Part shown: one piece after another, positions 57,957 to 64,000 of the stretch
Numbering within the stretch: position 1 is the stretch's first letter
Layout: each line of letters begins with the position of its first letter
Assembly (NCBI GenBank): GCA_946407015.1
Contig: CAMJML010000002.1
Span: 62,001 to 126,000 of the forward strand
Source of the DNA: an uncultured Selenomonadales bacterium
Lineage (GTDB): Bacteria; Bacillota; Negativicutes; DSM-1736; Dendrosporobacteraceae
DNA: 64,000 nucleotides
Reading direction: 5' to 3'
The notes under the pieces: model-generated
The model's database searches: none
Told to the model about the DNA's origin: nothing
The model's input: the letters and a program-made list of their open reading frames with translations, nothing else
Translations under genes and position numbers: made by a program

Positions 57957-58601
57957 ATGAAAAAGGTGGAATTGTTTCGTCATGCTATTGAAATATTTTC
58001 TAAGGGCGGCCTTGTTATGTGGCCGTTACTTCTATGTTCAATCATTGTGATCGCTATCGCCATAGAACGAGGAGTATATTTTCGACATGCGCAGAGTGAC
58101 GTAAAAAGACTACAGATGATGCTGGCTGATCAGTTAAAGGTGGGAAACTGGGACAAGGCCAGAGAAATCTGTGAGCGTTCACACGGGATTCCGGCAGATA
58201 TGCTGGCACAAGCCTTAGGACAATCCTTTGAAGACCGCCTGCAACTGGAACAAAGAATTGATGGGATAGCAACAATGGCTGTTACTGATTTGAGATACCG
58301 ATTGGAATATCTGGATACCATCGTGACTCTCGCACCGCTGCTTGGCTTGTTGGGAACGGTGACAGGCATGATCCAATCTTTTAGTGTGCTTACTATTAAA
58401 GGAGGGCAGCCGCTAATGATTACCGGTGGAGTGGGCGAAGCCCTAATCGCCACGGCAACGGGATTATGTGTAGCTATTTTGGCGTTGGTTACATACAGCT
58501 ATTTTTCTCATCGTATTAACACAGTCATTTCCGACATGGAACGAATGTCAAATTATGTGTTAGGCGTCATTCCACGGAGGTTGCCGCATGAGACTCAATA
58601 A
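57957..58601 (+). CDS. exbB: ExbB/TolQ/MotA-family proton channel protein
   Basis: 214 residues. Three helices (about 15-37, 125-145, 160-185) with TLAPLLGLLGTVTGMIQSF, the hallmark of ExbB/TolQ. Start ATG 57957 has GGGGG directly against it, so a start a few codons further in (GTG 57966) is possible. Works with the next gene to turn proton flow into force on a TonB-like partner across the periplasm. The ExbD gene overlaps by 14 bases. Confidence 0.9.
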   Translation: MKKVELFRHAIEIFSKGGLVMWPLLLCSIIVIAIAIERGVYFRHAQSDVKRLQMMLADQLKVGNWDKAREICERSHGIPADMLAQALGQSFEDRLQLEQRIDGIATMAVTDLRYRLEYLDTIVTLAPLLGLLGTVTGMIQSFSVLTIKGGQPLMITGGVGEALIATATGLCVAILALVTYSYFSHRINTVISDMERMSNYVLGVIPRRLPHETQ

Positions 58602-58995
58602 GCTACGCAGCCAACAATCTCCGAAAATCATGATCATTCCCATGATCGATATCATCTTTTTCTTATTAGTATTTTTTATGATGAGTACGCTTTATATGGT
58701 TGAACAAAATACAATTTCTGTAGCTTTGCCGCAAACGGTGTCAGCACAATCGAGCCAGGCTTCATTCGTGCCAATTACGGTTACATCACAGGCAAATATT
58801 ATCTTTAACCGGGAGGAAATATCCCCGGAATTATTGGCGGCTCGTATTCAGGTCGAACTTTTACACGATCCAGAAACCACGTTTATCTTGAGAGGAGACC
58901 GCCAGGTTGAATACGGCAAGGTCATTGGAATATTGGATGAACTTAAAAAGGCTGGCATACGGAAGATTACTGTGGCCACTGAATTAAAGCGCTAG
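58588..58995 (+). CDS. exbD: ExbD/TolR-family protein
   Basis: 135 residues. N-terminal helix with the proton-carrying Asp in IIPMIDIIFFLLVFFMM, followed by the periplasmic domain (FILRGDRQVEYGKVIGILDE). GGAGG upstream. Translationally coupled to exbB. Confidence 0.9.
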   Translation: MRLNKLRSQQSPKIMIIPMIDIIFFLLVFFMMSTLYMVEQNTISVALPQTVSAQSSQASFVPITVTSQANIIFNREEISPELLAARIQVELLHDPETTFILRGDRQVEYGKVIGILDELKKAGIRKITVATELKR

Positions 58996-59055
58996 GAAAA
59001 ATACCATTCAGGACGGAATTGTCTAGCGAACTCAGAAAGTTTTGGAGATGATAGT

Positions 59056-59823
59056 ATGCCTGGGAATGCAGGTTGGTACAAAGCTGTAATAATATCTTGC
59101 TTACTCCACTTTCTGCTGCTGATCGGGGGCGGTTGGATGGCAATGCGCCAAACGGTTACGCCTATAGAAGAACAATATACAGAAATGGAACTTGGCGTCG
59201 ATGCTGCTGCGATCGATGTGCCGTCTGATAAGCCAAAAGAACAGGAAGCCACTTGGGTTAAGGATGCACAGAAAGAGACAACACTAAAACAGCCACCAAA
59301 ACAGGGTGGGGAAAAGCGAAATGACAGTCTGTCAGAACAATTGCCTGCGAAGGTAACGAGCAAAGATATACCGGAACAGATGTTGTCTCATTATACTAAA
59401 GAGCAATTGAATTTAGCTTTGGCTCAGTACAATCAGGCTTTGAGCTTGAATTCCCGTGCTGCCTTTACTTATAGCAACCGTGGACAGGTGTATTACGACA
59501 AAGGAGAGCTTGATAAAGCTTTTGCCGATTTCACGCAGGCTTTGAAGATAAATCCCCGTCTTGCATCAGCACACATAGGCCGTGGGTTTATTTTTATTAA
59601 AAAAGACCAATGGGATTTTGCGATGGATGACTTTGACCAAGCAGTCCGGATTGATCCGCAGAATGCCCTCGCGTATTATGGTCGGGCTTTGTGTTTTACA
59701 AAAAACGGTGACAAACAAAAAGCTGTCGAGGATTTTCGTTCTTTTATCCAATACGCGAAACCCGAGTATAACCGCCTTATACAGATCGCTCGGCAAGTGC
59801 TCACAGAATTAGGAGAATCATAA
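59056..59823 (+). CDS. TonB-like anchor fused to TPR repeats
   Basis: 255 residues. N-terminal AVIISCLLHFLLLIGGGWMA is a TonB-type anchor with the conserved His in the helix (SCLLHFLL). A charged Pro/Glu/Lys linker (about 45-110) follows, then three TPR units (about 115-225: FTYSNRGQVYYDKGELDKAF, SAHIGRGFIFIKKDQWDFAM, LAYYGRALCFTKNGDKQKAV). The TonB C-terminal receptor-binding domain is absent. Third gene of the exbB-exbD operon, so it probably takes the TonB position with a different periplasmic partner. Confidence 0.82.
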   Translation: MPGNAGWYKAVIISCLLHFLLLIGGGWMAMRQTVTPIEEQYTEMELGVDAAAIDVPSDKPKEQEATWVKDAQKETTLKQPPKQGGEKRNDSLSEQLPAKVTSKDIPEQMLSHYTKEQLNLALAQYNQALSLNSRAAFTYSNRGQVYYDKGELDKAFADFTQALKINPRLASAHIGRGFIFIKKDQWDFAMDDFDQAVRIDPQNALAYYGRALCFTKNGDKQKAVEDFRSFIQYAKPEYNRLIQIARQVLTELGES

Positions 59824-59875
59824 TTTCAAAACAGCAGGGTGATCATAGGTTTACTGGATTATAGGGGGATTTCAA

Positions 59876-60634
59876 ATGAAAAGGTTATTGATATTAGTCA
59901 GTGTCGTTTTAATGGCTTTCATTCCCTTTCAGCGGGCGTTTGCTTGTAGTTGTTCTGGGGGAGGCCCTCAATATAAAGGACTTTCTTTGGCTGATGCACC
60001 AGGTTATTTTGCAAAAGAATTCGACAAATTGGCTCCATCATCAGGAATGGACTGGGATAATGATGTACTAAGCATCTGGTTTTCCGGTGCTTATAAGAAG
60101 GGGTGGATAGTCAAGACATCCCCGAAGGACGCAATTCCAGGAGCACTTATTCTTGGCTTTGATCAGACTTATAATGTTTGGGTTGGTATAGTCCGTGAGG
60201 TAGATGATGACAAGATTATTTTTGAAATGCTTGACGACAAGGGTAAAGTGGTCCGGAATCACGCCGATGTATTAACACTGAAGCAGCAATCGCGTCTGAT
60301 CGGTTATATCTGGCCTATACGGGTGCAAGATAATGTTCAGCAAATTTCTGTAGTAAAAGCAATGGAAGCTTGGAAGAATAAAGAAGCGCTGTTTATTGAT
60401 GTACGGAATTTAGACAAATATCAACAGGGGCATATACCTGGAGCTCTTTCGATTCCCCTTGCAGAGCTAAAGAACCGTCTAAAAGAAATTCCGAAAAATA
60501 GAACAGTAGTATTCATTTGTTATAGTGGTCAGGGAAGTTCGCAAGCGAATCTGATTTTGCAGAGTTTTGGATATACAAACACATATAGCGTTAAAGGCGG
60601 TATGAGTGAATGGCGGGGGAGCATTGAAAAATAG
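59876..60634 (+). CDS. Exported rhodanese-domain protein with CHAP-like N-terminal region
   Basis: 252 residues. Signal peptide followed by FACSCSGGG, then a region (about 35-150) with GWIVKTSPKDAIPGALI and VWVGIVREVDDDKIIFEM, like the CHAP/NlpC fold but without a clear catalytic Cys-His pair. A rhodanese domain (about 160-250) has the active Cys in VVFICYSGQGSSQA and GGMSEWRG. Periplasmic sulfur transfer or thiol chemistry is plausible. Follows the TonB-TPR gene by 52 bp. Confidence 0.8.
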   Translation: MKRLLILVSVVLMAFIPFQRAFACSCSGGGPQYKGLSLADAPGYFAKEFDKLAPSSGMDWDNDVLSIWFSGAYKKGWIVKTSPKDAIPGALILGFDQTYNVWVGIVREVDDDKIIFEMLDDKGKVVRNHADVLTLKQQSRLIGYIWPIRVQDNVQQISVVKAMEAWKNKEALFIDVRNLDKYQQGHIPGALSIPLAELKNRLKEIPKNRTVVFICYSGQGSSQANLILQSFGYTNTYSVKGGMSEWRGSIEK

Positions 60635-60761
60635 CTTTTATAATATATTGTGAAAAAAGGAAAGCACATTCAGTCTTGATTTTTGATCATAGTGTGTTGT
60701 TGCCGACTCTATTTTAAAATAGTAAACTTATAATAGGAATAATTAATAGGAGTGTGCTGTA

Positions 60762-61190
60762 TTGTTAGAAGATATTATTGAGAAGCTCCGGGATAAAGGC
60801 TGTAAAATAACACCTCAGCGTAGGATCATAATCCAGTCATTAATCAAGTTTGCAAAGTTCCCTACAGCTTTGGAGCTTTGCAATGCTATCAGACAAACGA
60901 ATCCCGAGATCGGCTTGGACACGATATATCGAAATCTTAATTTGCTTATTGATATGGGAGTTGTAAATCAGATCAACTTGCCTGGCAAAGATGCGAAAGT
61001 CTTTGAACTGTCCCTTAAGGGGCATCACCATCACTTGGTTTGTCTTGGCTGCGGGGCGGCTGATTGCCTAGATTACTGCCCGGTAGACGAGAAAGAGTTG
61101 CAGAAGGCAGCAGGAGTGAGGTTTGAGATCATTGGTCATTCACTTGAATTATATGGTTACTGTCAAAAATGTAAGGCATTAGTGAAATAG
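60762..61190 (+). CDS. Fur-family regulator (second)
   Basis: 142 residues, TTG start (AGGAG ten bases upstream). CKITPQRRIIIQSLI, LDTIYRNLNLLIDMGVV, a regulatory His run GHHHHLVCLGCG and C-terminal CQKC. A paralogue of 56384-56842. The promoter region holds AATAGGAATAATTAATAGG, shared with the first. Which of the two is Zur and which Fur or PerR cannot be settled here. Confidence 0.87.
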   Translation: MLEDIIEKLRDKGCKITPQRRIIIQSLIKFAKFPTALELCNAIRQTNPEIGLDTIYRNLNLLIDMGVVNQINLPGKDAKVFELSLKGHHHHLVCLGCGAADCLDYCPVDEKELQKAAGVRFEIIGHSLELYGYCQKCKALVK

Positions 61191-61283
61191 ACAGGACAAG
61201 GTACAATGCTAATAGCAAGGAAGATTGCAGGAATATCTTTCGATATGTTATGATAGTGTAAAATTGATGACTGGAGCATTGGT

Positions 61284-61589
61284 ATGAAACAACTAGCGGC
61301 AATCTTTAAGGCGCTTGGTGACGAAACGCGGCTTGAAATTGTTCAAATGTTAATCGGAAAACAATTATGCGTCTGTGACATTCTTGCTGCCTTTGATAAT
61401 AAATCCCAGCCAGCAATTTCGCACCACCTGAAAATTTTGAAATATGCCGGTATTGTTACAGATACCCGCGAAGGAAAGTGGATTTTTTATCAAATTAATC
61501 ACGAATCACTAAAAGAAGTTCAAGAAATGATACAAACGATTGCAATTGGCGAAGGTAAAGCCGAAAGGGTACATCCCTGCAATGATTGA
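61284..61589 (+). CDS. arsR: ArsR/SmtB-family repressor
   Basis: 101 residues. Winged helix (SQPAISHHLKILKYAGIV) and the As(III)-binding ELCVCDI-type motif, here KQLCVCDILAAF (about residue 30). It starts the arsenic locus, is followed by its own terminator, and should bind the AT-rich operator before arsD. Confidence 0.92.
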   Translation: MKQLAAIFKALGDETRLEIVQMLIGKQLCVCDILAAFDNKSQPAISHHLKILKYAGIVTDTREGKWIFYQINHESLKEVQEMIQTIAIGEGKAERVHPCND

Positions 61590-61596
61590 TAGATCA

Positions 61597-61627
61597 AAAC
61601 TCCTGCCGAGTCTGGCAGGAGTTTTTT
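61597..61627 (+). terminator. Rho-independent terminator
   Basis: AAAACTCCTGCC-N6-GGCAGGAGTTTTTT after arsR. Confidence 0.92.
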
Positions 61628-61731
61628 GTTTTAAACCGCTGTACAGCAGAGCAGCGTTAATTTTTTGAAATCATTTGACTCAAGGCTTCCGGGATTCTAA
61701 ATAGCGATGCAGTGAGAAAAGGATATTGACA

Positions 61732-61830
61732 AAATAAACATATAAAAATATTATTATATATAAATATAAACCTTAAACAAAAATAATCACATTTGCATAT
61801 AAATATATATAAATATTAATAATCATTAAA
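61732..61830 (+). promoter_or_regulatory. AT-rich ars promoter/operator region
   Basis: Two blocks of ATATAAATATA-type words (61736-61770 and 61797-61823), typical of ArsR-family imperfect repeats. They lie 33 bp or more upstream of arsD. Confidence 0.55.
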
Positions 61831-61855
61831 CCAAACCAAAAAGGAGAGAATTACA

Positions 61856-62227
61856 ATGAAGAAAATTGAAATCTATGATCCAGCAATGTGCTGTTCAACA
61901 GGTGTCTGCGGACCAAGCATTGATCCAGAATTGCTAAGAGTAGCGACAGTTGTAAATGCCTTAGCTAAAAAAGGAATGGCTATTGCCCGGTACAATCTTT
62001 CCAGTGAACCCCAGGCATTTATTGATAATAAAAAGGTTAACGAGTATCTTATTAAAGAAGAAGTTGACATATTACCCATTACTCTAGTGGATGGTGAGAT
62101 TGTTAAGACTAAAGCATATCCAACAGATGATGAGTTTGCCCAATGGACAGGACTGGCGAAAGAAGAATTCATAGCAGCTCCAGCCCAAGAAGGTGGTTGC
62201 TGCTGTTGCGATGGTGACTGCTGCTGA
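61856..62227 (+). CDS. arsD: Arsenic metallochaperone ArsD
   Basis: 123 residues, AAGGAGAG upstream. Cys12-Cys13-Cys18 in PAMCCSTGVCGPS is the As(III)/Sb(III) transfer site, and the C-terminal Cys cluster GGCCCCDGDCC supplies more. It hands As(III) to ArsA. 25 bp before arsA. Confidence 0.93.
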   Translation: MKKIEIYDPAMCCSTGVCGPSIDPELLRVATVVNALAKKGMAIARYNLSSEPQAFIDNKKVNEYLIKEEVDILPITLVDGEIVKTKAYPTDDEFAQWTGLAKEEFIAAPAQEGGCCCCDGDCC

Positions 62228-62252
62228 ACAAAAAAAACTGGAGGCCATATAG

Positions 62253-64000
62253 ATGTTTCAACTGTTTAATCCTGATACTATCAGATTAACCAAATATCTG
62301 TTTTTTACCGGCAAGGGCGGGGTCGGAAAAACCTCAACTGCCTGTGCGACTGCAATTACACTTGCCGATCAAAATAAAAAAGTCTTATTGGTGAGTACCG
62401 ACCCGGCATCAAATTTACAAGATGTCTTTGGTATTGACCTAAATAGCAAAGGGACTCCTATTCGGGAAGTTCCCAACCTGGTTGTCGCCAATCTCAACCC
62501 TGAGCAAGCCGCAAAAGAATATCGCGATTCGGTGCTAGCTCCTTATAAAGGTAAGCTGCCGGCGAGCGTATTAAAAAACATGGAAGAACAGCTTTCCGGT
62601 TCATGTACGGTTGAAATTGCTGCATTCAATGAGTTCTCCGCTTTTATAACAGATGAAAAAATCCAGCAAGATTATGATCATATTCTATTTGATACAGCGC
62701 CAACAGGCCATACGTTACGGATGCTCCAACTACCGTCCGCCTGGAGTCATTTTATCAGTGAAAACACGCACGGTGCCTCTTGCCTAGGGCAGTTAGCCGG
62801 TCTGGAAGCTAAAAAAGAGGTTTATAAAAATGCCGTAAATACCTTGGCAGATGGGAAGCTGACTACACTGATTTTACTAGCCCGTCCGGAGTATGCACCA
62901 CTTAAGGAAGCCGAGCGGGCCTCTAAAGAATTGCAAGAGTTGGCTGTAAATAATCAGATAATGGTGATTAATGGAATTTTACAGCTTGATATTCAAAATG
63001 ACAGAGTAGCGGACCAACTCTATGCAAAGCAGCAGAAAGCCCTCCAAAACATTCCTGAACATTTACAAAACATTGAAACCTACGTAATTCCTTTACGGGC
63101 GTACAACATTGCAGGTATTAAAAATATCAGAATGCTGCTTAAAGGCGACTATTTAGAAACTCAAGATTATCAATTAGATAATGAAAACTTACCCAGCATA
63201 ACAGAGCTCATTGAAGAGCTATATGTATCCCAAAAAAGAGTAATTTTTACTATGGGAAAAGGCGGAGTAGGCAAAACTACGTTAGCAGCCGTCATTGCCC
63301 TTGGGTTAGCTGCAAAAGGGGCTAAAGTTCATTTAACCACGACAGACCCGGCTGATCATCTGAAATTTGTCGTAGCATCTACTGCAGGAATTACACTCAG
63401 CAAAATTAATGAAAAGGAAGAACTTAAAAAGTACACAGAAGCTGTATTGGCAAAAGCCAGAGAAACCATGGGTGAAGAAGACCTGGCATATGTTGAGGAA
63501 GATCTTCGTTCGCCCTGTACCCAGGAAATTGCCGTGTTTCGTGCATTTGCCGAGATCGTAGACAAAGCCGATGATGAGGTTGTTGTGATTGATACCGCGC
63601 CAACAGGTCATACGCTGCTGTTATTGGATGCAACTCAAAGCTATCATAAAGAAATCCAAAAATCACAAGGTGAGATACCGGAAGCGGTGAAAAAGCTTTT
63701 ACCCAGGCTGCGTGATGAGAAAGAGACTGGAGTTGTCATTGTAACTCTTCCGGAGACGACCCCTGTTTTTGAAGCGATGAGACTGAAGGAAGATTTAGCC
63801 AGAGCAGGCATTCATAATAAATGGTGGATCGTTAATTCCAGCTTCTTAATGACCGACACAAAGAGCCCTTTATTACAGACAAAAGCTCGAAATGAAATTC
63901 CCTGGATCAATAAAGTCCATGAGTTGTCGAAGGGCCATTGTGTAGTTATTCCTTGGTCTGGTGATGACATGAAAGGCGAAAAGCTGTTAGAATTCATACG
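62253..64000 (+). CDS. arsA: Arsenical pump ATPase ArsA (partial)
   Basis: About 582 residues are visible; the gene runs past the window end. Two homologous ATPase halves: Walker A FFTGKGGVGKTSTACA (about 19) and FTMGKGGVGKTTLAAV (about 333). Both halves carry DTAPTGHTLR/L signature motifs. Metal-site Cys at GASCLGQ and RSPCTQ, equivalent to the E. coli ArsA arsenic ligands. GGAGG upstream. It energises ArsB, or an Acr3 pump, presumably encoded beyond the window. Confidence 0.95.
   Translation, partial: MFQLFNPDTIRLTKYLFFTGKGGVGKTSTACATAITLADQNKKVLLVSTDPASNLQDVFGIDLNSKGTPIREVPNLVVANLNPEQAAKEYRDSVLAPYKGKLPASVLKNMEEQLSGSCTVEIAAFNEFSAFITDEKIQQDYDHILFDTAPTGHTLRMLQLPSAWSHFISENTHGASCLGQLAGLEAKKEVYKNAVNTLADGKLTTLILLARPEYAPLKEAERASKELQELAVNNQIMVINGILQLDIQNDRVADQLYAKQQKALQNIPEHLQNIETYVIPLRAYNIAGIKNIRMLLKGDYLETQDYQLDNENLPSITELIEELYVSQKRVIFTMGKGGVGKTTLAAVIALGLAAKGAKVHLTTTDPADHLKFVVASTAGITLSKINEKEELKKYTEAVLAKARETMGEEDLAYVEEDLRSPCTQEIAVFRAFAEIVDKADDEVVVIDTAPTGHTLLLLDATQSYHKEIQKSQGEIPEAVKKLLPRLRDEKETGVVIVTLPETTPVFEAMRLKEDLARAGIHNKWWIVNSSFLMTDTKSPLLQTKARNEIPWINKVHELSKGHCVVIPWSGDDMKGEKLLEFI

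Noticed and set aside
1-64000. tRNA, rRNA, prophage or complete insertion sequence
   Set aside because: No cloverleaf, rRNA core, integrase or transposase motif was recognised, although this was judged by eye only.

Overview
The window looks like chromosomal DNA of an endospore-forming, diderm Firmicute of the Negativicutes, most likely a Sporomusaceae relative (Pelosinus/Sporomusa type). The basis is an S-layer-homology porin of the OmpM type (47575-48909) and an ExbB/ExbD/TonB-like set (57957-59823), both implying an outer membrane, together with a SpoIIP sporulation protein (54980-56029) and strong AGGAGG ribosome sites. The metabolism is anaerobic and rich in Fe-S proteins. I saw no tRNA, rRNA, CRISPR array, transposase or prophage.

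Layout. 1-4.7 kb: a sigma-54 activator (PrpR-N type, cut by the window edge) divergent from a GlpA-like/NADH-oxidase-like/DUF1667 operon with a clear -24/-12 promoter, followed by a decayed LarA-like gene. 5-6 kb: a secreted protein with YDTR repeats. 6-14 kb: a metal-cluster island with two Mrp ATPases, two MinD-type ATPases carrying ferredoxin domains, NifX-type proteins, a TSCPD protein, an MBL hydrolase, an IscU-type scaffold and a CDF exporter, plus a DUF134 regulator. It resembles the orange-protein (ORP) complex genes of sulfate reducers. Four transcription units carry the same palindrome, core TATGAAATATATTTCATA. 14-15 kb: a CsoR-type regulator and a ferredoxin-type membrane protein. 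15-19.5 kb: a CdaR-type regulator divergent from a LarA racemase and split UxaA dehydratase operon. 19.8-24 kb: LysE/HxlR/GNAT genes and small conserved proteins.

24-31 kb: an MreB-like gene coupled to a 37-codon ORF, a TyrR-like regulator, an Rnk factor, a broken flavin oxidoreductase, and a KdpD/KdpE-like two-component system. Inverted copies of one promoter/operator module flank the 24-28.7 kb segment. 31-33.8 kb: an NhaC antiporter and a cell-wall amidase. 33.9-46 kb: a dispersed metal-homeostasis region with a zinc-ribbon protein, DUF1007/NicO/DUF1007, EamA, CsoR, two CobW-type GTPases, a two-gene permease set and DedA, interspersed with gene debris and AT-rich Zur/Fur-like motifs. 46-54.8 kb: a LysR regulator, a cobalamin riboswitch with its terminator, an SLH porin, a complete Nik/Dpp-type ABC importer and a methyltransferase. 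A second copy of the solute-binding protein, with remnants of the same promoter and porin, lies at 41.5-43.5 kb. 55-64 kb: spoIIP, two Fur-family regulators, ZnuA, ExbB/ExbD/TonB-TPR, a rhodanese protein, and arsR/arsD/arsA (arsA runs off the end).

The common thread is metal handling: acquisition (B12-controlled importer, ZnuA, CobW), export (CDF, NicO, ars), sensing (DUF134, CsoR x2, Fur x2, ArsR) and cluster assembly. Many start codons were moved from the longest reading frame to match ribosome-binding sites; each entry says where. All family assignments were made by eye from translated sequence, with no database search.
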